Shown: positions 23,189 to 31,493 of the stretch, piece by piece | How positions within the stretch are numbered: the first letter of the stretch is position 1 | How the letters are laid out: every line of letters starts with the position of its first letter | DNA from: Candidatus Bathyarchaeota archaeon | Lineage (GTDB): Archaea > Thermoproteota > Bathyarchaeia > Bathyarchaeales > Bathycorpusculaceae | NCBI GenBank assembly: GCA_013388905.1 | Contig: JACAEI010000014.1 | Location: 1-36,115 of the forward strand | Direction of reading: 5' to 3' | Length of the DNA stretch: 36,115 nucleotides | Notes under the pieces: generated by a model | What the model saw: the letters and a program-made list of their open reading frames with translations, nothing else | The model's database searches: none | What the model was told of the DNA's origin: nothing | Program-made: the position numbers and the translations under genes

Positions 23189-24278
23189 TTTCCTCCCTTA
23201 ATCCCACATCAGGATATGCAAACACACGAGTCTTCTCGGATGAGAAACTTACGGTAACTTTTTCGCCTGTATTAAACCATTCTCCAACAAGAGAAGGCTT
23301 GACAATTACCACCAAATCTTGATTTTCAAGTCTAACTTCGTAGCGTATATTTGTTCCCTCAAAAGTAACTCTTTCCACAGACCCCAACATAGAATTTTTG
23401 CTTTTCTTCCTTCCTTTTTCTATAATAAAGACTTCAGGTCTTATCGCCAAAACAACTCTATCGTCTCTCTTCACGGTTTTGTTCGTTACGGAAACTCGTA
23501 TTCCGCCTCGAAACTCTATTGAAACCTCGTTAGTGTTTTCGTTCACGACATAACCTTCTAAAAAGTTTGACTCCCCAATAAAATGCGCCACAAAAATGCT
23601 TTGCGGGTTCATATATAATTCTTTCGGGGTTCCAACCTGCAAAACTTTGCCTTTTTTCATAACAGCTATTCTATCTGAAATTGCCATTGCTTCTGATTGG
23701 TCGTGTGTTACGTGTATGGCGGTTAGCCCCAAATCTTTCGACATTCTCCTTATCTCGTATCTTAGTTCATTTCTAACTTTTGCGTCAAGCTGTCCCAACG
23801 GTTCATCCAAAAGGAGTGTTTTGGCTCCAGCAGCGAGGGCTCTTGCTACGGCTATTCTCTGAATCATTCCTCCGCTTAATTCGTTTGGAAACGCATCTAA
23901 ACGTTCATGCAGTCTAACCATATCAAGTACTTCATGCCCTATCGTGTCTGCTTTTTTCATGTCAAATCCTTTCACTTTAGGTCCATAAATAACGTTGTTC
24001 CAAGCGTTCATATGTGGAAACAAAGCAAAAGTTTGGAAGACGAATCCGATATCTCTATCTTCCGGTGGAATGTCATTAACAAGCCTATCCCCTATGTAGA
24101 TTTCGCCTTCGTCTGGCTGAATTAATCCTGCAATAAGCCTTAGCAAGGTTGTTTTTCCACATCCGCTTGGACCGAGCAACGAAAAATATTCTTTATCATA
24201 AATGTGGAGGCTGACATTTTTGACGGCTACAATATCTCCAAACTTTTTGGTAACATTGACTATTCGAACGTCAGGCAC
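23175..24278 (-). CDS. ABC transporter ATP-binding protein (CUT1/Fe/polyamine-type, with TOBE domain)
   Basis: A 367-residue ATPase subunit that powers uptake through the adjacent fused permease. Walker A is LLGPSGCGKTTLLRL, the Q-loop is VFQTFALFPHMNAWNN, the signature is LSGGMIQRIAVARAL (Met replaces the usual Gln), Walker B is TLLLDEPLGQLDAKVR and the switch is HVTHDQSEAMAISD. A C-terminal TOBE region starts around FIGESNFLEGYV. GTG 24278 is preferred because GGAGG lies seven bases upstream and the family begins just there; an upstream frame to 24332 would add 18 residues. The substrate-specific binding protein is not adjacent. Confidence 0.93.
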   Translation of the reverse strand: MPDVRIVNVTKKFGDIVAVKNVSLHIYDKEYFSLLGPSGCGKTTLLRLIAGLIQPDEGEIYIGDRLVNDIPPEDRDIGFVFQTFALFPHMNAWNNVIYGPKVKGFDMKKADTIGHEVLDMVRLHERLDAFPNELSGGMIQRIAVARALAAGAKTLLLDEPLGQLDAKVRNELRYEIRRMSKDLGLTAIHVTHDQSEAMAISDRIAVMKKGKVLQVGTPKELYMNPQSIFVAHFIGESNFLEGYVVNENTNEVSIEFRGGIRVSVTNKTVKRDDRVVLAIRPEVFIIEKGRKKSKNSMLGSVERVTFEGTNIRYEVRLENQDLVVIVKPSLVGEWFNTGEKVTVSFSSEKTRVFAYPDVGLREEIAVE

Positions 24279-24358
24279 AGTTAAGCCTCCTTTTGCGCGA
24301 TGTCTTGTTCTTATTAGGCAAACTTGTTGCATAAATGGTATGCTGTATATTAAACATG

Positions 24359-26044
24359 TTAGTATCTTCCTTTTCCTCTAACGATAAGTCTTAGAGCAAG
24401 TAGAATTATGAAAGAAAATAGTATCAAAAATCCACAGCCTAAACCAATTTCCAATGGAGTGACGGGTACTGGTAATTTTTGTTTGACCCAATCGACAATG
24501 ACTACTGGTGCGGTTCGCAGTGTGGTAACCACCGCCAAGGTTGCGCCTGTTTCACTTACGCTTCTTGTGAAAACCATTATTGCGCCTGAAAGTATGGAGT
24601 ATTTAGTTAATGGCAGTATTATCGTTCTAAAGACGCCTAAGGGTTTAGCTCCTAGGGTTCTGGCGGCTTCTTCTGTATCAACGCCTATTCTCTCAATTGC
24701 TGCCGACATGGACCTCACGAAATATGGATATGTTATTGCCAAATGGGCAAAAATTAATAATAGCATCTCTGGTATGAAGGTGAAAGTTTCTTTCCAAAAG
24801 AATTTCAAAGAGACACCTAAGGCTATTGATGGAACAATTAATGGAACATTAACGAGGAGGTCTAACACTGTTGAAGTTAAAGTTCCAGCTTTTCTTCTAG
24901 CGACTATGATTGCCATTGGCAGTCCAATTATGACATTGAAAACGGTGACAATAGCTCCTAAAGAATAGGAGAGAATGAGGCTTTGCCAATATTCGCTCCA
25001 AATGCTTACTCCTAAAATTGCGTTTGGCAATGTTTCTGTGAAAATAGCTTCAAACGCTGGTAACGCAACAAAAAGCGATGGAGCAAGTATGATAGCAAAG
25101 AAAATTAGAAGGGTGACACTGTCTCTTGATAATGTTGCTTTTGAATAGCTTAGCTTTCTCTCGAAAGTAGGCCAAATTCTTTTTATTGGCAATTTCAATT
25201 TTGGTCCTAAAATGCGAATAATACCAAAAATTATGAGTGAGATGACTATAAGCACGAAGCTTGCAAAGGCTAATGAACCTTGGTAGCTAAACTGGTCTAT
25301 TCTTGGAGGTACAGCCTTAAAATCGTCAGTAATTTTTTGTATGAACACTGGTCCGTTTTCGAAAATAATTCCTGCAACTATAATGGTGGCTCCGGTTTCT
25401 GATATTGACCTTGAGAAGGCAAGTATGAATGCTGCTATCAATGAAGGCTTTATAATTGGAAATGTAACCGTTCTTGCAGCTGCTAAAGGTGGTGCCCCAA
25501 GTGTTCTTGATGCCTGTTCATATTCCATTTTATAGTCAAGCAATGCTCCAACAATCACTCTAACTACTACTGGGTAGGAGAATGTGAAATGCAGCAATGT
25601 GACAAGGAGCCAGCCTGGAGAAATCAATGAGCTTCCAAAAAGTGAAGAAATTCCTTCTGGTTCACTCCAAAATAGTAGAAGCGAATAGCCAAGTGCAGCT
25701 GTTGGCACAACGAATGGAATGTCAGCAAGTGTATCGAGAACATTCAGCCATTTTGATTTTCCACGTGTTATAAGCCATGCCATTGGAACTCCGGCTATGA
25801 CATCTATTGTGGATACAAACAGGGCTATCGTGAAGGAGTTCGCAACTGCGGTGAGGGCGCGAGACATGAGCTCGGGTTTAATTAAAACTTGCTGCATTGT
25901 GTTCCATTTGATTATTATTCCCAGAATAGGTGGCAACAGTATCAAAGCAAAGAATATTATTACAGCGGTTGAGTACACTCCATATTTAATAGGTTTTTTT
26001 GATGAAAGCTTATCCAAAGCCTCTGTGATTCTAGGTTTAGCCAA
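24359..26044 (-). CDS. ABC transporter permease, two fused MetI-type domains
   Basis: A 561-residue inner-membrane permease with two BPD-transport domains in one chain. Domain 1 covers about residues 20-285 and domain 2 about 305-555, each with about six helices. Each has an EAA loop contacting the ATPase: EQASRTLGAPPLAAARTV and EEAARTLGAKPLGVFRTI. Each is followed by SETGAT (SISETGATIIVA and SVSETGATLAVV). The fused layout resembles iron(III) or thiamine importers, and the SETGAT motif resembles sulfate/molybdate permeases, so substrate is open. Start TTG 26044 has GGCGGAG six bases upstream. It heads the operon that continues with the ATPase, DUF47 and eL22-like genes. Confidence 0.92.
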   Translation of the reverse strand: MAKPRITEALDKLSSKKPIKYGVYSTAVIIFFALILLPPILGIIIKWNTMQQVLIKPELMSRALTAVANSFTIALFVSTIDVIAGVPMAWLITRGKSKWLNVLDTLADIPFVVPTAALGYSLLLFWSEPEGISSLFGSSLISPGWLLVTLLHFTFSYPVVVRVIVGALLDYKMEYEQASRTLGAPPLAAARTVTFPIIKPSLIAAFILAFSRSISETGATIIVAGIIFENGPVFIQKITDDFKAVPPRIDQFSYQGSLAFASFVLIVISLIIFGIIRILGPKLKLPIKRIWPTFERKLSYSKATLSRDSVTLLIFFAIILAPSLFVALPAFEAIFTETLPNAILGVSIWSEYWQSLILSYSLGAIVTVFNVIIGLPMAIIVARRKAGTLTSTVLDLLVNVPLIVPSIALGVSLKFFWKETFTFIPEMLLLIFAHLAITYPYFVRSMSAAIERIGVDTEEAARTLGAKPLGVFRTIILPLTKYSILSGAIMVFTRSVSETGATLAVVTTLRTAPVVIVDWVKQKLPVPVTPLEIGLGCGFLILFSFIILLALRLIVRGKGRY

Positions 26045-26229
26045 CAGTTTCTCCGCCCAATAGTGGCGCCATATTTGCTATTTCCATTCGTCTTTTCAGT
26101 TGATAAGTTTTCCTTAGAATAAGTTGTCAGTTCGCCCGTCGAGTCATATCATTGCCGTAGCTCTGTTGACTCTCTAGTTCATCATCCGAAAATAAAAGAA
26201 GCAGTAAATAGACATAAGGTTTTTGCAGT
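26045..26229. other. Intergenic leader region before the ABC operon
   Basis: About 185 bases without a gene, holding the promoter of the minus-strand ABC operon. I could not pick a clear TATA element. No tRNA or ORF is visible. Confidence 0.3.
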
Positions 26230-26252
26230 AAAAATTAAGCTCCTTAATTTTT
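26230..26252 (-). terminator. Perfect hairpin directly after the small membrane protein
   Basis: The bases AAAAATTAAG and CTTAATTTTT form a perfect 10-bp inverted repeat around a three-base loop. On the minus strand the hairpin begins just after the TGA stop of the 26254-26637 gene and ends in a run of five T. It looks like an intrinsic terminator, although the stem is very AT-rich. Archaeal termination depends mainly on the U-run, so the stem may be incidental. Confidence 0.5.
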
Positions 26253-26253
26253 G

Positions 26254-26637
26254 TCAAAAAGAAACAGAAATGAAGCATATGATGAGCAGAATTATCCCAG
26301 TTATAATTAAGACCAGTCCAAATCTCGTGAAGCCCCGAGGTTTCCATGCGTCTCTTCTATACACTTCTGATGGTCCCACTGTTTTACTTCCCGTTATTGC
26401 TTCTGTGGCAGCTGCAAGAAGCGCTGCTGCACTGCTGGCCCGGTTTATTCCACCTGAACCGAGAAGAAATAAAATGCCAGAGGGAATGAGAACTATTCCT
26501 TCAAGAAATGAAATCTCCTCGGACGTAAACTCTGGATGTGACGAGAAAAGCCAGAGATTAACGAAAAAAATGATTAATGCAAGCACTAGTGAAACAACAA
26601 TTAACAATGCAAGATTGAGAAGAATTCTTTTGTTCAT
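26254..26637 (-). CDS. Uncharacterised three-helix membrane protein
   Basis: A 127-residue protein of unknown family. It has hydrophobic segments at about residues 6-30, 45-60 and 104-125. Between the last two lies an Ala-rich stretch (INRASSAAALLAAATEAITG) and a conserved-looking polar loop (KTVGPSEVYRRDAWKPRGFTR). ATG 26637 starts it. It is upstream of the ABC operon on the same strand, but a hairpin and 209 bases separate them, so co-transcription is doubtful. Confidence 0.65.
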   Translation of the reverse strand: MNKRILLNLALLIVVSLVLALIIFFVNLWLFSSHPEFTSEEISFLEGIVLIPSGILFLLGSGGINRASSAAALLAAATEAITGSKTVGPSEVYRRDAWKPRGFTRFGLVLIITGIILLIICFISVSF

Positions 26638-26741
26638 GTTCTTAAGCTATTAAGCGCTTTTTGAGTGTAAAAACCTTTTTGTGTTTCGACATGAAATTTA
26701 AAGATAAGCATGAGCTCATTTGGTAACTAGAGGTGAAGTTG

Positions 26742-27263
26742 ATGGATGTTTTTGATGCTATTAAAAAAAGAAGAAGCATAAGAGCCTTCAAAAGTGACGA
26801 CATATCATCAGAAATTGTCGAAAAGCTTCTTGAGGCGGCAAGCTGGGCGCCGTCGGCTGGAAACATACAGCCATGGGAATTCATTGTGATTCGAAAACCA
26901 GAAATCAAGGAGAAGCTTGCTGAAGCGGCTTTAAGTCAAACGTTCATTGAAGAAGCTCCAGTTGTAATTGTTGTTTGTGCTAATGAGAACCGTTCGTCTC
27001 AAGGCTATGGAGTTCGTGGCAAAACCCTCTATTGCATTCAAGATACGGCAGCAGCAATACAGAACATTCATTTGGCTGCTTGTTCGTTTGGGTTAGGCAC
27101 AAGCTGGATTGGTGCTTTTCGAGAGGAAGAAGCTAGGGAAATTTTGAAAATTCCTAACGGCGTGAGACCAGTAGCCATAATCCCAGTCGGTTTTGCCGAC
27201 GAATCGCCTCCGCCTCGAAAGAGAAGACCTTTAAATCAAATCGTGCATTACGAAACCTTTTAG
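26742..27263 (+). CDS. Nitroreductase-family FMN enzyme
   Basis: A 173-residue flavin oxidoreductase of the nitroreductase superfamily, which uses FMN and NAD(P)H on quinones, nitro groups or related substrates. The N-terminal FMN-binding pattern is DAIKKRRSIRAFKSDDISSE, followed by ASWAPSAGNIQPWEFIVI. The dimer-interface flavin loop is DTAAAIQNIHLAACSFGLGTSWIG, and the C-terminal signature is RPVAIIPVGFADESPPPRKR. ATG 26742 is preferred because GAGGTGA ends about six bases upstream; an in-frame GTG at 26733 adds three residues. The creatininase-family gene follows 12 bases after the stop. Confidence 0.9.
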   Translation: MDVFDAIKKRRSIRAFKSDDISSEIVEKLLEAASWAPSAGNIQPWEFIVIRKPEIKEKLAEAALSQTFIEEAPVVIVVCANENRSSQGYGVRGKTLYCIQDTAAAIQNIHLAACSFGLGTSWIGAFREEEAREILKIPNGVRPVAIIPVGFADESPPPRKRRPLNQIVHYETF

Positions 27264-27275
27264 AGTGAAGTATGC

Positions 27276-28046
27276 ATGAAAATGCGAAGCTATTATCTTG
27301 GCGAGCTTACTTGGCCAGATGTGAAAGAGTTTTTAGCTGTGCACGATGTTGCTGTTGTTCCTGTTGGAAGTTGCGAGCAGCATGGTCCTCACTTGCCCAT
27401 TGATACCGATGCTTATGATGCTTTTTGGCTTTCATTAAAAGCTGCAGATAAAGCCCAATGCGCTCTTGTAGCGCCACCAATCTATTATGGAGTTTCTTCT
27501 CATCACATGGATTTTCCAGGAACAGTTACCCTTAGTCCGCATATTTTAGAGCAATTAGCCTATGAAGTGGCTTCTTCTCTGGTTAAACATGGCTTCAAGA
27601 AATTGCTTTTTGAGAATGGGCATGGTGGAAACACACCTGCCTTGGAAGCTACTGCTCAGAGAATTAAAACAGACACTAACGCTTTTGTGGCTATTGACAC
27701 TGTTAGCCTTATACCAGACTTTATCGAAAAATCGATTCAAACTTCTTATGATGCGCACGCTGGTGAATTTGAAACTTCGACTACATTGGCAAACAGGGAA
27801 AAATTCGTCGTTAAAAATAGAATAAAGAAACCAAGGATTAGGCTTCCTGAATCAAAATACACAAAAATAGGATTGAAGGAGTCTGGACCAAAAGTCGTTT
27901 GGAGCTTCCGAACAAGAGAAATAAGCGAAACAGGAGTCATAGGCGACCCAACAAAAGCTTCAAAAAAGAAAGGTGAAACAGCATGGAAACTAGCCATTGA
28001 AAGGCTTGCCGACCTTCTAATGGAGCTTGACAAAATGCAATTATAA
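27276..28046 (+). CDS. Creatininase-family amidohydrolase
   Basis: A 256-residue metal-dependent hydrolase of the creatininase family. Metal-binding motifs are VPVGSCEQHGPHLPIDTDAY, with Glu34, His36 and Asp45, then HHMDFPGTVTLS, the ENGHGGNTPAL loop with His, and DAHAGEFETS with Glu. In archaea one family member (ArfB) deformylates the intermediate after GTP cyclohydrolase III in riboflavin and F420 synthesis, so that role is possible, but creatininase and mycofactocin-linked members exist too. It is probably co-transcribed with the nitroreductase. Confidence 0.87.
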   Translation: MKMRSYYLGELTWPDVKEFLAVHDVAVVPVGSCEQHGPHLPIDTDAYDAFWLSLKAADKAQCALVAPPIYYGVSSHHMDFPGTVTLSPHILEQLAYEVASSLVKHGFKKLLFENGHGGNTPALEATAQRIKTDTNAFVAIDTVSLIPDFIEKSIQTSYDAHAGEFETSTTLANREKFVVKNRIKKPRIRLPESKYTKIGLKESGPKVVWSFRTREISETGVIGDPTKASKKKGETAWKLAIERLADLLMELDKMQL

Positions 28047-28194
28047 TGTGCGTTTATTCTCTGTTGTATCTAGACCCTTTATATTTAGATTAAACTTTGG
28101 CTTCTAACTTGGCTTTCAAATAATAAAATTAATGCCGATGAAAGGGGATGAAATTTTAATATCTCGTGTGTATTTTATGTTGTGAGGTTAGTTA

Positions 28195-29961
28195 TTGAAG
28201 TATACAGTTATCGCTGATGCTTACGAGAAAATTGAGTCTACAACTAAACGATTAGAAATGACAGACCTTCTAGTGGACCTGCTTAGAAACACTCCTAAGG
28301 AGATTATTGATAAAGTTGCATATATAACTCAAGGCAGAATATACCCTGAATTTGTAAGTCTTGAAATCGGTATAGCTGAAAAGCTTGCCGTGAAGGCTCT
28401 TGCAAGGGCTTCGGGAAGAAAAGAAACTGAGATAGACGAAGATTTGAAGAAAACAGGTGACATAGGTGAAACCGCCCAGAAATTCATGGCAAGCAAAAGG
28501 CAGGTTACGCTTGTGCCTCAGCAAGCTTTGACAGTTGAAAGAGTCTATGAGACACTTGACAAGATGGCAAAGGCTTCTGGTTCAGGCGCAGTAGACGTTA
28601 AGACTGCTCTTCTTGCTGGGCTTCTAGCTGATGCGGCTCCTAAAGAGGCCAAATACATTATGCGCACTGTTACTGGCAATCTTCGCTTGGGCATTGCCGA
28701 CATGACAGTTCTTTATGCTCTAGCTATAGCCTATGGCGGCGGAAAAGAAGCTCGTGAACTAATAGAACGTGCATACAATATTTCCTCTGATCTCGGAAGA
28801 GTTGCAAAAACTGTTGCTGAAAAAGGATTGAAAGGAATAGAGAAGTTTCAAGTTTTAGTAGGTGAGCCTATAAGGCCTATGCTGGCAGAGCGTCTTTCTT
28901 CACCAGAAGAAATATTGGAAAAACTCGGCGGAAAATGCATAGCTGAATACAAATATGATGGGGAAAGAATACAAATCCACAAAAAAGATTATGAAGTGGT
29001 TCTTTTTTCTAGGCGTTTGGAAGATATCTCAAGCCAGTATCCAGACGCTGTTAAACTGGTTAAAGATTACGTGAAGGCTAAGGATGCTATTTTGGAAGCT
29101 GAATGTGTCGCTATAGATGTTGATACAGGCGAGATGAAGCCTTTTCAAGAGTTGATGCATCGGAGACGCAAATATGGAATTGAAAAGGCTATGGAAGAAT
29201 ATCCTGTCTCTCTGTTTGTGTTTGATGCACTTTATGTTGACGATAAGGATTTGACCTTCGAGCCGTATCCAATTAGGCGAGAAACGCTTGGAAAAATCAT
29301 AGAAGAAAGCGACCGAGTGAAAACCGCTAAGTATATTATCACAAGCGATGTAAAAGAGCTTGAAAACTTTTTCTTAGAAGCCATAGAAGACGGCTGCGAG
29401 GGATTGGTCTGCAAATCCATGGCTGAAGATTCAGTTTATCAAGCAGGCGCAAGAGGTTGGCTGTGGATAAAGTATAAGCGGGATTACAAAAGCGAAATGA
29501 CTGATACTGTGGATTTAGTTGTTGTCGGTGCTTTTCATGGAAGAGGAAAACGTGCTAGAACCTACGGCGCTTTGCTGTTGGCGGCTTATAACTCAGAAAA
29601 TGACATTTTTGAGACTGTTACTAAATGTGGAACAGGCTTTACTGACGAGGATTTGGTAAAACTGCCAGAAATGATGAAGAAACATGTTATACAGCATAAG
29701 CATTCAAGAGTTAATTCGATGATTGAAGCTGATGTGTGGTTCGAACCAGTTGTGGTTATTGAAGTTTTGGGAGCTGAAATAACATTAAGCCCCATTCACA
29801 CTTGCGCTATGGGCTCCATCCGAAAAGGAAGCGGATTAGCCATCAGATTTCCAAGGTTCACGGGCAGATATAGAATTGAGAAAGCCCCAGAGGATGCGAC
29901 GACTGCAAGTGAGATTGTTGAAATGTATAATAATCAATTAAAGAAAATCAGCGAAAGCTGA
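28195..29961 (+). CDS. lig: ATP-dependent DNA ligase
   Basis: A 588-residue replicative and repair ligase that seals nicks by adenylating itself. The N-terminal DNA-binding domain spans about residues 1-220. The adenylation motif is CIAEYKYDGERIQIHK with active Lys253. Motif III is YPVSLFVFDALYVD, motif IV is GCEGLVCKSM and motif V is WLWIKYKRDY with the usual Lys pair. The OB domain covers residues 430-580 and ends IRFPRFTGRYRIEK. Length is normal for archaeal ligases. TTG 28195 has GAGGT six bases upstream. A 148-base gap precedes it, and it appears monocistronic. Confidence 0.97.
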   Translation: MKYTVIADAYEKIESTTKRLEMTDLLVDLLRNTPKEIIDKVAYITQGRIYPEFVSLEIGIAEKLAVKALARASGRKETEIDEDLKKTGDIGETAQKFMASKRQVTLVPQQALTVERVYETLDKMAKASGSGAVDVKTALLAGLLADAAPKEAKYIMRTVTGNLRLGIADMTVLYALAIAYGGGKEARELIERAYNISSDLGRVAKTVAEKGLKGIEKFQVLVGEPIRPMLAERLSSPEEILEKLGGKCIAEYKYDGERIQIHKKDYEVVLFSRRLEDISSQYPDAVKLVKDYVKAKDAILEAECVAIDVDTGEMKPFQELMHRRRKYGIEKAMEEYPVSLFVFDALYVDDKDLTFEPYPIRRETLGKIIEESDRVKTAKYIITSDVKELENFFLEAIEDGCEGLVCKSMAEDSVYQAGARGWLWIKYKRDYKSEMTDTVDLVVVGAFHGRGKRARTYGALLLAAYNSENDIFETVTKCGTGFTDEDLVKLPEMMKKHVIQHKHSRVNSMIEADVWFEPVVVIEVLGAEITLSPIHTCAMGSIRKGSGLAIRFPRFTGRYRIEKAPEDATTASEIVEMYNNQLKKISES

Positions 29962-30022
29962 GATTTGGCTAGTATTCATTGTTTGGCAAGATTAAAATTA
30001 GAGATCTTGGCAGATATAACCT

Positions 30023-30691
30023 ATGAATTGGCGACTCGTTGGAATAGCAATACTTCTAATTTTCCTTATTCTAGCTGTTTTGCTACTTGTTGATTTTCCT
30101 ATTGCACAAAAAAGTAATGTGTTGCTGGAGCAGGAGGGGATTATGTTGCCCTTTATGTATCCGTTTGGTGAGCCTCCGCCAGCCATGGTGCCTACTGTAA
30201 ATGTGACGTTAACTCCATTAAATAGAACAAACTATATTGTTGAGGTTTTGGTGGTGGCTACGGTTTGGAATACGACTAAATGGAATCCTAAAAATGCTAC
30301 ATTGGTTGATTTATGGGTTGTTAACTATACTGGGGCTCAATTATTGTTAAATTATATTGAAAATAATGGAACCTATCCTATTAATCCAAATGTTCCGGGT
30401 GTTAAGACGTATGCGAAGTTTTTGGATATGGGTTCTCCGAATAGAAACGTAGTTAGACTTGTAGGCTTGGATTATGATGGTAATTATACGGTTGTTTTGA
30501 TTAATCCGTATAGAGAGGTAGATGCAAACGTTACGCTTGTTGTTGAGGAGACATATTGGGAGCCTGGGCGTATTTTGCCACCAAATTATGTGACTTTGGG
30601 TTTTACTGCGGCACTAGCCGTTGTTGGATTGTATGTTGTAGTAAAAGGTTCAGAGTGGTCAAGCTCGAAAGCTCGAAGGAGACGATTGTAA
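30023..30691 (+). CDS. Uncharacterised secreted protein with membrane anchors at both ends
   Basis: A 222-residue protein of unknown family. An N-terminal hydrophobic helix at about residues 5-23 (signal anchor) and a second near 194-211 (LGFTAALAVVGLYVVVKG) flank an extracellular domain of about 165 residues. That domain is rich in beta-strand pattern (TVNVTLTPLNRTNYIVEVLV, YTVVLINPYR) and has several N-x-S/T sequons. The C-terminus is strongly basic (SSKARRRRL) and cytoplasmic. It shares this layout with the next gene and lies 61 bases after the ligase gene. The start is ATG 30023. Confidence 0.75.
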   Translation: MNWRLVGIAILLIFLILAVLLLVDFPIAQKSNVLLEQEGIMLPFMYPFGEPPPAMVPTVNVTLTPLNRTNYIVEVLVVATVWNTTKWNPKNATLVDLWVVNYTGAQLLLNYIENNGTYPINPNVPGVKTYAKFLDMGSPNRNVVRLVGLDYDGNYTVVLINPYREVDANVTLVVEETYWEPGRILPPNYVTLGFTAALAVVGLYVVVKGSEWSSSKARRRRL

Positions 30692-30788
30692 TTCTGATAG
30701 TGGCTGATTGCATGTTTTTCTTTATTGAGAGCAATGTTTTAAAATGTGCTTTTCATAGTTTTCAATGGCATATTTCGGAGGATGTGGT

Positions 30789-31391
30789 TTGAAGGCAATT
30801 GCATTAGCTTTCGGGATTCTTATTTTGTTTTTGGGATTTGTTCTTGTAGCAGCTTCCCAGAGTGTTGTTGAGGTTCCACCTCAGCCAAAACAAACTAAGG
30901 CGGATGAAGTAATAAGTCCAAATGCAATGGGATCTGAAAGTCTTACCGTCAACCCGAATTTAACAGCAGGCCAAGTTTTTAAGCTTGATTACGCATTCAG
31001 AAATTTCCCTCAAAATTATCCTGAAGACTATATAATAATTTATACAAATCTAACTGATCCTTTAGGTAACTTGACGCAGAGATATATTATCATGATACCC
31101 AATCCGCAGAATCCTTATCAATGGGTAAAAGCGCCTGGAGGCGATTGGAATGAGACAAGTGTGGCTAATTTAACTGGGATTTATCGAATAACTGTTTTTC
31201 CTGAGGTTAGCGTTATGAATCTTACAAGGTTAACTGTCTGGGTGTCGGAAATTATAGAGGGAAAGACTTTGTATCCATATTCTTACATGTTTTACGTGAG
31301 TATTCCTGTTGTTGGTGCTGGGGTTGTTTTGTCTGCTTATGGTGTGTTGAGTAAAACTCGACGTGCTAAACGGGTAAGGCGTGAAAAATGA
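30789..31391 (+). CDS. Uncharacterised secreted protein, second of a pair
   Basis: About 200 residues. The likely start is TTG 30789, with GGAGG seven bases upstream. An ATG at 30765 would put polar residues before the signal. The N-terminal hydrophobic stretch is KAIALAFGILILFLGFVLV, and a beta-rich ectodomain follows with sequons (NLTAGQVFKLDYAF, NLTDPLGNLTQR). A C-terminal membrane helix (VPVVGAGVVLSAYGV-like) precedes a basic tail. Its layout repeats the preceding gene, although sequence similarity is weak. I recognise no domain. Confidence 0.75.
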   Translation: MKAIALAFGILILFLGFVLVAASQSVVEVPPQPKQTKADEVISPNAMGSESLTVNPNLTAGQVFKLDYAFRNFPQNYPEDYIIIYTNLTDPLGNLTQRYIIMIPNPQNPYQWVKAPGGDWNETSVANLTGIYRITVFPEVSVMNLTRLTVWVSEIIEGKTLYPYSYMFYVSIPVVGAGVVLSAYGVLSKTRRAKRVRREK

Positions 31392-31406
31392 GAACTTTGG
31401 CTGTCT

Positions 31407-31438
31407 TCTTTATTTTTTTGTTTTTTGTTTTGTTTTTG
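31407..31438 (+). terminator. Long T-rich termination region
   Basis: Directly after the 31391 stop is a stretch with five T runs, including seven T in TATTTTTTTG and six in GTTTTTTG. Archaeal RNA polymerase and aCPSF1 terminate at such U-rich tracts. There is no hairpin. Confidence 0.55.
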
Positions 31439-31493
31439 GATTGTGGAAAGCTTATATAACAGTAAATTATGAGTGTGTGTTTAGGTATGAAAA

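Noticed and set aside
24408-24968. A 186-residue plus-strand frame inside the ABC permease
   Set aside because: It is antisense to the well-supported second permease domain and lacks any recognisable motif.
26270-26653. A 127-residue plus-strand frame opposite the small membrane protein
   Set aside because: The minus-strand product has proper membrane helices and a normal start. The plus-strand frame looks like its antisense shadow.
28120-28165. C/D-box RNA candidate (GATGAAA-like box)
   Set aside because: The box is imperfect and no CTGA D box lies at a suitable distance. The segment is better read as the ligase promoter region.
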